Shown here: one piece after another, positions 1 to 7,219 of the stretch | How positions within the stretch are numbered: position 1 is the stretch's first letter | How the letters are laid out: every line of letters starts with the position of its first letter | Source of the DNA: RI-153 sp963721725 | GTDB taxonomy: Bacteria; Chloroflexota; Anaerolineae; Caldilineales; Caldilineaceae | NCBI GenBank assembly: GCA_963721725.1 | Contig: CAVRLX010000010.1 | Span: 1-64,000 of the forward strand | Direction of reading: 5' to 3' | Length of the DNA: 64,000 nt | The notes under the pieces: model-generated | What the model was told of the DNA's origin: nothing | The model's input: the letters and a program-made list of their open reading frames with translations, nothing else | The model's database searches: none | Program-made: the position numbers and the translations under genes

Positions 1-8
1 AAGCTCGG

Positions 9-37
9 TTGCGTTTCAAGCAGAGACTCTGTATAAT
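9..37 (+). promoter_or_regulatory. Candidate promoter ahead of the repeat array
   Basis: TTGCGT at 9-14 and a perfect TATAAT at 32-37 are separated by 17 bases. The -35 box is a weak match (3 of 6) and the -10 is perfect. It would transcribe rightward through the AT-rich stretch into the repeats, which end in a terminator at 531-558. Inferred from consensus only. Confidence 0.4.
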
Positions 38-195
38 CAGGGCAAAGCGAAATGCAGAAAGGCCCTGTTTATGTTGAAAACAAAGTTTGGTTCACTTTTG
101 AAAATCGTGCAAATGGGTTTGGTTCACTTTTTGGGGCAAAAATCGCCGTTTTCGACCCAAAAAATCTCGATTTTTGCAGTTTGGTTCAATTGAGG
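38..195 (+). promoter_or_regulatory. AT-rich leader-like stretch with three TTTGGTTCA motifs
   Basis: There is no coding potential here. The 9-mer TTTGGTTCA occurs at 86-94, 118-126 and 180-188, with starts spaced 32 and 62 bases, that is about one and two units. The first two copies continue as CACTTTT. The last ends 7 bases before the first array repeat. The position and base composition fit a CRISPR leader, but a protein-binding site or older repeat relics are equally possible. Confidence 0.35.
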
Positions 196-508
196 CCGAA
201 GATCAAAAAAATCCCCGTCAGGGGACTGTGACAAGACAGTGCACCCGAGAGTTAGGTGCTGTCCCGAAGATCAAAAAAATCCCCGTCAGGGGACTGTGAC
301 CAACGTCCCCATTCAGTGAGCTACACTAGTACCGAAAGATCAAAAAAATCCCCGTCAGGGGACTGTGACCGTCCTGAGGCCTCCAAGCATTGCTGCCGAA
401 GATCAAAAAAATCCCCGTCAGGGGACTGTGACGAAATCCGGACTCGCCAAATTCGTGTGTACGATCAGCGTCCGAAGATCAAAAAAATCCCCGTCAGGGG
501 ACTGTGAC
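196..508 (+). CRISPR. CRISPR-like array of five 37-bp repeats with irregular spacers, no cas genes
   Basis: The repeat starts CCGAAGATC, runs through seven A and TCCCCGTCAGGGGA, and ends CTGTGAC. Copies are at 196-232, 264-300, 332-369 (one extra A near its start), 396-432 and 472-508. The 32 bases from GATC onward are identical in all five. Spacers are 31, 31, 26 and 39 bases and unrelated to one another. Each repeat can fold a TCCCC/GGGGA stem with a GTCA loop. Identical repeats with unique spacers fit CRISPR. Uneven spacers, no cas gene in the window and the terminator just downstream leave room for a degenerate orphan array or a multi-hairpin RNA. Confidence 0.65.
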
Positions 509-530
509 TCACAAATAGGGAGCAGGGAGA

Positions 531-558
531 GCGTCGCCGCAAGGCGGCGCTTTTTTTT
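531..558 (+). terminator. Intrinsic terminator closing the repeat array
   Basis: An 8-bp GC-rich stem (531-538 with 543-550) closed by a GCAA tetraloop is followed by eight T at 551-558. It lies 22 bases after the last repeat and points rightward, so a transcript through the array would stop here. Confidence 0.8.
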
Positions 559-721
559 GAGCAATGAAAGGGAAAGGAAGTGCAAAGTGCCTTTCGTGGC
601 CCGAAATGAGTCCAGATTCGTTGGTTGAGGGGGAGGGCGGGGTGGGTGCAGGGCAAGGATGGACAGACGGCGGTGGGGAGCCGTCGTGGGGAGAGGGGAT
701 TGGCAAGAGGGAGTCAGTGAA

Positions 722-1260
722 AAGTTAGCCATCGTCGACCTGGGCGGAACGATGACGCTGGGCCTTCTCTTTGGCGAGGGTGAGGGCAAGCCAGCGTTTG
801 AGGTTGAAGGCAAGGGCAGCCATGCGTACCTGGAAATCGGCCTTGGCGAGGCCGATGCTTTTGGCGCGGCGAGCACCGTTGTAGCGGGGCCCAGAGGGCA
901 CCCCGGCAGCGATGGTGCGCTCGATGGCCGGACGCAGTTTCATGTCGGTTTTGAAGGCGGCGGTCTGGGTGTAGAGGATGGCTTGGCGCTGCTGGCTGCG
1001 GTAGCGGCTGATGAAGACCTGGCGGTGGCTGTCGGGTTTGGGACCGCGGCGCTTCTTGGTTTTCTCGCCTGCTTTCTCGGTCTTTCTGGTCCGGGGTCGT
1101 TGCCTCGGCCACTTTGGGACCGTGGCACTTGTCCCACAGCGGGCAGGCGTGGCACTGGTTGGCGCGGAAGCGATAGTTCCAGCCATCGGCACTTTTGGAG
1201 GGATAGAAGGTGGTGCTGGTTTTGCCGGCGGGGCAGGTGAGCGAGCCGTTTTCCGTCAGG
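722..1260 (-). pseudogene. IS1182-like transposase relic (C-terminal part, frameshifted)
   Basis: Read leftward from about 1260, the translation contains TCPAGKTS and then WNYRFRANQCHACPLWDKC, the cysteine-rich segment typical of IS1182-family DDE transposases. A frameshift near 1075-1090 moves into a second frame carrying a C-terminal block with IERTIAAGVPSGPRYNGARR and LAFNLKRW, the usual end of these enzymes. The N-terminal half with the first catalytic Asp residues is missing, so it is inactive. The upstream edge meets an 18-bp fragment of the array repeat. The 193-residue open frame on the plus strand here is only its mirror. Confidence 0.75.
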
Positions 1261-1270
1261 GGACTGTGAC
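1253..1270 (+). repeat. Detached 18-bp fragment of the array repeat
   Basis: CCGTCAGGGGACTGTGAC is identical to the last 18 bases of the array repeat. It lies 745 bases beyond the last full copy, at the upstream edge of the transposase relic. The overlap with relic coding sequence (about 1253-1260) suggests a recombination junction, perhaps at the short shared CTGACGG. Confidence 0.75.
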
Positions 1271-1347
1271 GCCAAGAGGGCGTAGGTCCAACGCTCGAAG
1301 CGCTGCAAGGTGGAATAGCTTAGCGTCCTTTGGTTGAGCCCATATTC

Positions 1348-1388
1348 CACGAAGCCGCCAAGTCAACTGTTGACTTGGCGGCTTCGTG
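1348..1388. repeat. 41-bp perfect palindrome
   Basis: Arms of 20 bases at 1348-1367 and 1369-1388 are exact reverse complements around a single T. The left arm begins CACGAAGCCGCC. No T-run follows on either strand, so it is a poor intrinsic terminator. It sits between the transposase relic and the end of dppC. It could be a mobile-element end, a fused pair of inverted repeats or a protein site. Confidence 0.8.
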
Positions 1389-1422
1389 CGGTATTGCTTT
1401 GACTTCTAGCATTGACCCTCGC

Positions 1423-2339
1423 TCAATCCAGCCGCCCCCGCAACCGGGGATCGAGGAAATCGCGCAGGGTATCACCCACGAGGTTGAACGCTAGAATGGT
1501 GAGCGTGATGCCCAGGCCGGGAAAGATGACCAGCCACCACTGGGGCCGGAACTGGTTGGCGAGTACGCCGCCCAGCATGTTGCCCAGGCTGGGCTGTGGC
1601 TGCGGGATGCCGAGGCCCAAAAAGCTCAGCGCGGCCTCGGCAAAGATCGCGCTGCCCAGCGAGGCGCTAAAGAGGACCAGCAGCGGCGCAATCGTCTGTG
1701 GGGTCACATGTCGGATCATAATGCGCAGATCCGAGACGCCAATCGAATGGGCGGCGTCGATGTAGGCTTGCTGTTTGACCGACAGCACCACAGAGCGGAT
1801 GACGCGCACGGTCCCGGCCACACTTAAGACCGTGATGGCGATGATCACCGTCGATAGGCCACCACCCAGCGCCGCCAGCAAAAGCATGGCGAGGATGATG
1901 CCGGGGAAGGCCAGCAGCACGTCGATGATGCGCTGGCTGATGAGATCAAAGGAGCCGCCCAGATAGCCGGTGAGTACGCCCCAGGCCAGACCGATAATTT
2001 TGCCAATCACGGTGGAGATGATCGCCACCAGCAGCGAGATGCGCGTGCCGTGGATGAGGCGGCTAAGCACGTCTCGGCCCAGGTTGTCTGTGCCCATCCA
2101 ATGGGCCAGGAGGGGGGATGACCGCAGCGCTGCGAAAGTCTGCCTCCAGGGGATTGTACGGGGCGATTTGGTTGGCAAAGATGGCAACCAACACAATCAC
2201 CAGCAATAAAACTGCAAAGAATGCACCCAGCCGTGATGTTCTGGCGAAGCGTCGGATCTCCGAGGTCAGCGTGCGATCACTGGCAAAGGTCTTGCTGGTT
2301 TCTGGTTGCCTGAGCGTCGGCAGCGTGCGATGTGCTCAT
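1423..2339 (-). CDS. dppC: Peptide-type ABC transporter permease, DppC/OppC family (frameshifted)
   Basis: This is one of two inner-membrane permeases of a peptide/nickel-type ABC importer. The intact C-terminal part (from about 2112 to the stop at 1423) carries HWMGTDNLGRDVLSRL, several membrane helices and the ATPase-contact loop around DAAHSIGVSDLRIMIRHVTP. The N-terminal helix (FAVLLLVIVLVAIFANQIA) and the PLEADFRSA loop lie in another frame. One break is at the six-G run 2112-2117 and another at about 2280-2310 after an ATG at 2339. Joined, the product is about 305 residues, normal for DppC. The gene follows dppB by 9 bases. Conserved sequence on both sides of the breaks makes sequencing error likelier than decay. 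Confidence 0.85.
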
Positions 2340-2348
2340 GGATTCACT

Positions 2349-3310
2349 CTATTCGTAGCGGATGCGCGGGTCGATCCAGGCATAGAGAATGTCAATTGCC
2401 AGGTTGATGAAGACAAAGGTCACGGCAAAGAGCAGGGTCAGGTTCTGCACCATCATCCAATCCCGCTCTACGGCAGCCTGGGCCAGCGCACTGCCCAGGC
2501 CAGGAAAGCCAAAGGCTTTCTCCACGGCCACCGAGCCACCCAGCAGCCCGGCCAATGCCAGCCCAGAGAGGGTGATTACCGGCAACATGGCGTTTTTCAA
2601 CACATGGCGCATGACCGTCGTCCACAGGGAAAGCCCTTTGGCGCTGCGCCGTGCGCACGTAATCTTCGCGGAGCACTTCTAGCACCGTGGTGCGTGTCAT
2701 GCGGGCGATAATGGCGGCCAGCCCAATGCCCAGGGCGAAGGCAGGGCCGATCACCATGAGCAGGTTGTCGCGGTGGGTTGATCCACACCTGTTCGATGGT
2801 GATGGAAGGACGCCAATTGAGAACCAGCACTGTAAAGAGAATCATGGTTAAGCCCAGCCAAAAGCTGGGCACGGCCATGAAGAGCGTCACCAAAAAGCGC
2901 AGAATATGATCGAGCAGGGATTCGCGCCAGATGGCGCTGATCACCCCCACCGGCACGCCGATGGCCCATGCCAGCAAAATGGCGATCAAGGCAATCTCCG
3001 CCGTAATCGGGCCGCGGCGGATGATGGTGTCCATAATGGGGACTTCGACCCAAAAGGAGTAGCCCAGATCGCCCTTTGCCACATCGGCCATCCAGTTGAG
3101 GTATTGAAGATAGAGCGGATCATCCAGCCCCAAGCTGGCACGCGTGGCGGCCAACTCGGCTTCGCTGAGCACGTAGATTCCCGTCGATTCGCTGTAGAGC
3201 ATTGCCAGCGGGTCACCGGGCAGCACGCGCATGGCAATGAAGATCACTACTGTCACGCCAAAGATGGTAACAACGGCCAGCAAGAGCCGCCGAATCAGAT
3301 ATTTGTACAT
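2349..3310 (-). CDS. dppB: Peptide-type ABC transporter permease, DppB/OppB family (frameshifted)
   Basis: This is the partner permease of dppC. The start is ATG at 3310 (MYKYLIRRLLLAVV), since the upstream in-frame extension is non-coding in character. The first helix is followed by the family signature FIAMRVLPGDP, then a periplasmic-type loop and further helices. Two breaks, near 2775 and 2645-2652, split the conserved C-terminal half. Across frames it reads NLLMVIGPAFALG, VLEVLREDYVRTA, AKGLSLWTTVMRHVLKNA and a final helix ending DPRIRYE. The joined length is about 320 residues, as expected. No ATPase subunits (DppD/F) are in the window, so they must be encoded elsewhere or be shared. Confidence 0.85.
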
Positions 3311-3351
3311 GCGGACTCCGTCGTTGGGTGGGCGATGGGGGAGAGGAGATC

Positions 3352-3395
3352 GGCGATTAGGCGATTGGATGCGCATATCCAATCGCCTAATCGCC
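3352..3395. promoter_or_regulatory. Strong hairpin between the binding-protein and permease genes
   Basis: Perfect 19-base arms (3352-3370 and 3377-3395) close on a GCGCAT loop. The hairpin lies in the gap between the binding-protein stop at 3423 and the dppB start at 3310, and no T-run follows. Such hairpins often protect the upstream message so the binding protein is made in excess over its permeases; that role is inferred. Confidence 0.65.
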
Positions 3396-3422
3396 TAATT
3401 ACCTAATCTCTTAACCGCCCCG

Positions 3423-5114
3423 CTACCGATCCAGCCACACAGTATCGATGCGATCCCACTTGGACCACAGGCGCTGGTCGATGGAAAGGCCCTTGACATA
3501 ATCGTGCCACATGGGTGAATGGGCGCAGAAGCCGATGAGGAAGAAGGGCGGATTCTCGTCTAACATATCGAGGCCCTTGCTCACCAGTGCATGGCGAGCC
3601 TCCATGTCAGTCTCCTGGGCCAGTTCGTCGATCAGGGCATCGAAGTCTGGGTTGTTGTAGCGCGACCAGTTCTGGGAGCCGTCGGAGCGCAGATATTGCG
3701 CCCACATGGGATAGGGGTCCAGCACGGGCGAGGCGTAGGTATCCGATTTGAAGATGGCAAAGTCCCCGGTCTGGAGCAGTTCTGGCGTCAAGGCGCGGTC
3801 CACGACTTTGATATCGCCAGTAATGCCCAGGGTGGTGCGCAGTTGCTCGGCAAAGGCCGGCACGGCAACTTCTGAAGAAGCGGCCAGCGTCCAGGCGGTG
3901 AAACTCGTTTCAAAGCCATCGGGATAGCCAGCCTCGGCCATGAGGCGGCGGGCCTCTTCAATGTCGGCGGTTTTGTCCGGGCGATAGCCAGGCATGGTGA
4001 GCAGTTCGTCGGCTGGCGTAGCATACGACGTGGCGCGGGGCAGCCAGCGGGTCACGAAGGCCGGTTCCCACACGGGCGTAAAGGCATCGATGACAGCCTG
4101 CCGATCAACCGCCAGATGGATGGCACGGCGCACAAGGGGATTATCCAGCGGCGGCACGGTGTTGTTAATGGCGACCATGTGCGAATTCAGGCAGGGCGCC
4201 AGTGCTGTGCCCAATTCTTCACGGGTTGTGCCTTCGGCCCAGGTGTCGGCGGAGACATTGAAGGAGAGGTCCGCCTGTCCGGTGAGGACGGCGGTGCCAC
4301 GGTCCACCCACGCCCCTACATTGAGCAGTTCGATGCCGTCAATATAGGGCAGTTCGGGGTTCCAGTACTCTTCGTTGGCAACCAGAACCAGCTTTTCGCC
4401 AGGGATAAATTCGCTAAATTTGAAGGGGCCAGTGCCGGGGGCCATCATGACACTGCGCAGGTCGTTGTTGTTCTCTTCCAGGCTTTTCTTGGAATAGACG
4501 ATCTTGTTGTCGCCGGCCAGAATTTCCAGGAAATAGGGGGTTGCCCGCTTCAGGGTAAAGGCGACGGTCATCTCATCCACGGCGCTGACTTCGGCCACCA
4601 TGTTGAGATCTTCGCGCACGCCGCTAATCACAATGCCTTCGGTTGGGCTGATAATGCGGGTAAAGGTTGCCACCACATCCTCGGCACTGAAGGGCGTTCC
4701 ATCATGGAAGGAGACCCCTTCGCGCAGGGTAAAGGTGTAGGTCAGGCCATCCTCGGCAACCGTCCAATCCGTCGCCAGCGCCGGCACAATCGTGCGGTAG
4801 CCATCGGCCACGTTCCACATGATCAGGCCGTCATAGACCATGACACAGCCTGTGCAGACGCCGCCCTGGTGAAAGTCCCAGGCTGTGGGGCTAATCGTCC
4901 AGGCCGTTTTCAGAACGCCGCCGCGTTTGGGGTTGGCTTCGGGGGCGACCATCATTGCGCCGGCGGGCGGCGGTATGGGCGCGATTACTTCTTCACGTTC
5001 GATCACTTGGCCGGCCGACGATACGTCGGGCATTACCGGCGCGGGCACGGCACAGGCCGACACGGCCAGCGCCAATACCAAAAGCAACAGCATGTGGAAA
5101 TACAATCGTCTCAT
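3423..5114 (-). CDS. dppA: Peptide-type ABC transporter substrate-binding lipoprotein (SBP family 5)
   Basis: This extracellular lipoprotein captures the substrate of the DppBC importer. The start is ATG at 5114, giving a classic lipoprotein signal: MRRLYF, a hydrophobic core and lipobox VSAC with the lipidated Cys at residue 21. About 45 linker residues precede the SBP_bac_5 domain, which has family features such as AWTISPTAWDFHQGG near the start and YTFTLREGVSFHDGTPFSAEDVVATF. Its 563 residues match the family. Peptides, nickel, sugars or other solutes are possible, and specificity cannot be read from sequence. It is first in the operon with the two permeases. Confidence 0.9.
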   Translation of the reverse strand: MRRLYFHMLLLLVLALAVSACAVPAPVMPDVSSAGQVIEREEVIAPIPPPAGAMMVAPEANPKRGGVLKTAWTISPTAWDFHQGGVCTGCVMVYDGLIMWNVADGYRTIVPALATDWTVAEDGLTYTFTLREGVSFHDGTPFSAEDVVATFTRIISPTEGIVISGVREDLNMVAEVSAVDEMTVAFTLKRATPYFLEILAGDNKIVYSKKSLEENNNDLRSVMMAPGTGPFKFSEFIPGEKLVLVANEEYWNPELPYIDGIELLNVGAWVDRGTAVLTGQADLSFNVSADTWAEGTTREELGTALAPCLNSHMVAINNTVPPLDNPLVRRAIHLAVDRQAVIDAFTPVWEPAFVTRWLPRATSYATPADELLTMPGYRPDKTADIEEARRLMAEAGYPDGFETSFTAWTLAASSEVAVPAFAEQLRTTLGITGDIKVVDRALTPELLQTGDFAIFKSDTYASPVLDPYPMWAQYLRSDGSQNWSRYNNPDFDALIDELAQETDMEARHALVSKGLDMLDENPPFFLIGFCAHSPMWHDYVKGLSIDQRLWSKWDRIDTVWLDR

Positions 5115-5472
5115 CTGATTCTTGCCTTTCTGTGGTGTGGGGTGGAGTGCAAAGAATTTCATCAACGGTGATGAGGATAGATGCAAACAGATCGGCCAAG
5201 GCGCACAGGGGAACCGTTCTCGACGTTTGGCACGCCGCCCATTCACCGCCGCGCCCATAGGCGGCGAGGTCCAAGAACGCGTTTACATCACCTGGGTTGC
5301 CTTAACCAACATGCACTTTCGGTGTGGGATAGAATTGAGATTAGAAATAGAGGAATAGTAGCTCTGGCAACAACGGTTGGGGGTTGTCCACCCAGAGATA
5401 AGTCTAGCTTAACGCAGGGGAGACAAGGTGTCAAACTGGCTTTTGTTCAATTTTGGTATCTATGCAGGTCCA

Positions 5473-5537
5473 GGGTGCGACGCACTCGCCACACAGAATG
5501 TCTAGCCCGATCTTGTGCTGGCGAGTGCGTCGCACCC
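5473..5537. repeat. GGTGCG inverted-repeat element, copy A
   Basis: Arms of 19 bases at 5473-5491 (GGGTGCGACGCACTCGCCA) and 5519-5537 are exact reverse complements around a 27-base loop. The same arms recur at 32156-32219, and a shortened relative is at 7101-7130. The loops of A and B are unrelated, so the arms define the family. Confidence 0.85.
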
Positions 5538-5561
5538 GAATAGGCACCAATTTTGTAAGAC

Positions 5562-5592
5562 AAAAAACGAGGGACAGTACGCTGTCCCTCGT
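5562..5592 (-). terminator. Intrinsic terminator of the small acidic protein gene
   Basis: An 11-base stem (5567-5577 with 5582-5592) has a four-base loop and on the minus strand is followed by a run of T (5562-5567 read as A on the plus strand). It lies 25 bases after the stop of the 70-residue protein and supports that tiny gene as a real transcription unit. Confidence 0.85.
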
Positions 5593-5616
5593 TGAATATA
5601 GCCTGACGGAGTGGCA

Positions 5617-5829
5617 TTAGCCACCGGTCATATCTTCTTTGAACTCATCCAGTGTTTCTTTTTCGGTGCGGCTTTTGTCATGTACAATTTCCGGTGCAGT
5701 CACGGGTGTTGTCTGCGAATCTGCGGTCGGTTTATTATTTTCGGTTACCACTTCTTCTGCGCCCAGATGACCGGTTGGATTCTCGCGTGCTTCAGTTGTA
5801 TCTTTGCCCTTGGGCTTTTCGTCTGACAT
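5617..5829 (-). CDS. Small disordered acidic protein ending in Gly-Gly, function unknown
   Basis: The product has 70 residues and is almost wholly hydrophilic (rich in E, K, D, T), with no Cys, Trp or Tyr and only one Phe, so it is probably disordered. The C-terminus is TLDEFKEDMTGG. An AAAGGAT Shine-Dalgarno sits 7 bases before the ATG, and a strong terminator follows, so it is very likely expressed alone. I do not recognise the family. A free C-terminal Gly-Gly on a small disordered acidic protein recalls Pup-like modifiers, but those normally end GGQ or GGE, and no ligase or proteasome gene is nearby. A stress-related hydrophilic protein is an equally good guess. Confidence 0.7.
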   Translation of the reverse strand: MSDEKPKGKDTTEARENPTGHLGAEEVVTENNKPTADSQTTPVTAPEIVHDKSRTEKETLDEFKEDMTGG

Positions 5830-5928
5830 AAAACCATCCTTTCAGGGTGGGGAAATCTCGAATGGATCGGTTTGGCTATTGTACAGAGCTAGACTGGCGC
5901 AGACTGTAATCCCCCTCCATGCCCACGC

Positions 5929-6918
5929 TCAGATAAAAAGATCGTTGTTGCTGCGCAGACGGCGCAATTCGGCGAAGCGGCGGCGTTCCTCTTCACTCAG
6001 CGGCACCGGCAGTTCAACGTCAATTGTGGCGTAGAGATCCCCACGTTGATCGGGCTGCTTAAGGATCGGCATGCCCTTGGCCTTGAGACGGAAGACCCGG
6101 CCATTTTGGGTGTTGGGCGGGATCGCCAAAAGGAGGTGGCCCTCTATGTTGGGCAATTGAATTTCTCCGCCCAAGAGTGCCGTGTAGAGATCGACTGCGG
6201 TGTGCATGTGCAGATCATCCCCTTCGCGCTGAAATTGTGTATGCGGCTTAATGGTTACAATGAGGGTCAAAGGGCCGAGATCTGTATTGCCCGTAATCCG
6301 CACTTTGGAGCCGCTGCTCACGCCGCGCGGAATGCTGACTTCGAAGCGATCATTTCCTTGTTGCAACGTGCGCCGTGTCCCCCAAAATGCCTCTTCCAAC
6401 GTAATCTCAATGGGCAGAGTCTGCTCCTCAGCGCGCCCAAACGGCTTGGTTCGACCAGAAGATGCGCGCGGCGTCTCGCTTCCGGCATTGCCAAAAAGCT
6501 GTTGAAAGATCTCTGAAAAGGGGCTATTGCCCGGTTCTCCTTCGGGGGCCCGTTCGCGCTGCTCATGTTCACGCTCCGCCTGATTGCGCCGGAGCTTCTC
6601 CGCGAACTCTTCGGTGCTGGTGCGGGTCTGGCGGCGCTGCGGTTCTTCGGCATTACCAAACCAATCGCTCCAGTTAAAGGTGCTGCCAGTGGGGCGCTGC
6701 CAGTTTGCCCCCAGTTGATCATAGGTGCGCCGCTTCTCCGCGTCGGAGAGGACGGCATACGCCTCGCTGATCTCCTTGAATTTCCCTGCCGCCGTGGGAT
6801 CTCCCCCGTTCACGTCTGGGTGATATTGGCGGGCCAGTGTGCGATAGGCGCGTTTGATGGTGGCCGCGTCGGCATCGCGTGAGACGTCCAAAATGGTGTA
6901 ATAATTTTTGAATTCCAT
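5929..6918 (-). CDS. DnaJ-like co-chaperone, CbpA type (no zinc finger)
   Basis: This Hsp40 co-chaperone delivers substrates to DnaK and stimulates its ATPase. The J domain occupies residues 1-70 with the HPD motif at 33-35 (YHPDVNGG). A long charged, low-complexity linker (about 75-165) replaces the Gly/Phe region, and there are no CXXCXGXG repeats, so it is CbpA/type II rather than classical DnaJ. The two C-terminal substrate-binding subdomains follow, with LPIEITLEEAFWGTRRTL and the late GDLYATIDVELP block. The length of 329 residues is typical. It lies downstream of dnaK on the same strand, separated by a terminator, so it is probably expressed separately. Confidence 0.9.
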   Translation of the reverse strand: MEFKNYYTILDVSRDADAATIKRAYRTLARQYHPDVNGGDPTAAGKFKEISEAYAVLSDAEKRRTYDQLGANWQRPTGSTFNWSDWFGNAEEPQRRQTRTSTEEFAEKLRRNQAEREHEQRERAPEGEPGNSPFSEIFQQLFGNAGSETPRASSGRTKPFGRAEEQTLPIEITLEEAFWGTRRTLQQGNDRFEVSIPRGVSSGSKVRITGNTDLGPLTLIVTIKPHTQFQREGDDLHMHTAVDLYTALLGGEIQLPNIEGHLLLAIPPNTQNGRVFRLKAKGMPILKQPDQRGDLYATIDVELPVPLSEEERRRFAELRRLRSNNDLFI

Positions 6919-7048
6919 AGTTTGTTAGATTCACCGCCAGGGGCAGAATAGGGTAAAAGCGCATCGCCAATCAATATGCCCTATTTTAGCATCGTATAAC
7001 CCTTTTCTGTCTATCGCCAAAAATAGTAGATTCTGCCGCAGTCAATCA

Positions 7049-7086
7049 AAAACGGGCGGGCAGAATTTTCTCTGCCCGCCCGTTTT
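7049..7086 (-). terminator. Terminator between dnaK and the dnaJ-like gene
   Basis: A 16-base perfect stem (7049-7064 with 7071-7086, core CGGGCGGGCAGA) has an ATTTTC loop. On the minus strand a T-run follows, so it ends dnaK transcription; T residues on the plus side make it potentially bidirectional. Confidence 0.8.
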
Positions 7087-7100
7087 ATTGTTAAGTGACT

Positions 7101-7130
7101 ATACAGGTCTAGGGTGCGTCGCACCTGTAT
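7101..7130. repeat. GGTGCG inverted-repeat element, short copy C
   Basis: ATACAGGT (7101-7108) pairs with ACCTGTAT (7123-7130) and encloses GGTGCGTCGCACC. The lead-in ATACAGGTCTAGGGTGCG matches the left flank of copy A (ATGCAGGTCCAGGGTGCG), so this is a collapsed member of the family at 5473 and 32156. Confidence 0.6.
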
Positions 7131-7171
7131 GGGTACATTTTTAACAGGAGTTCGGCATTTAAGGCTCAAGG

Positions 7172-7205
7172 AGAAGTCCAACTTTTTATAACAAGTTGGA
7201 CTTCT
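7172..7205. repeat. Hairpin just after the dnaK stop
   Basis: Exact 13-base arms (AGAAGTCCAACTT at 7172-7184, complement at 7193-7205) flank an 8-base A/T-rich loop. No T-run follows on either strand. It may stabilise the dnaK message 3' end. Confidence 0.6.
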
Positions 7206-7219
7206 GGTCAACTGCTGGC

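Larger units (their letters stand above)
5115..5616. other. Intergenic stretch with an inverted repeat and a terminator
   Basis: No convincing gene is present. It must hold the leftward promoter of the binding-protein operon, but no clear -35/-10 pair is visible. The right part carries the 5473-5537 inverted repeat and the terminator of the next leftward gene (5562-5592). Confidence 0.6.

Noticed and set aside
256..628. Open frames encoding repeated SKKSPSGDCD or NPRQGTV-type peptides
   Set aside because: They arise from translating the array repeat itself; no ribosome site, and the spacers break any protein logic.
659..1240. 193-residue plus-strand open frame
   Set aside because: It is the mirror of the minus-strand transposase relic, whose cysteine segment is recognisable.
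2118..2711. 197-residue plus-strand open frame
   Set aside because: It mirrors the frameshifted permease genes dppC/dppB.
4116..5171. 351-residue plus-strand open frame
   Set aside because: Shadow of the binding-protein gene, which has a lipobox and family motifs; the shadow is His/Gly-rich nonsense with no start site.
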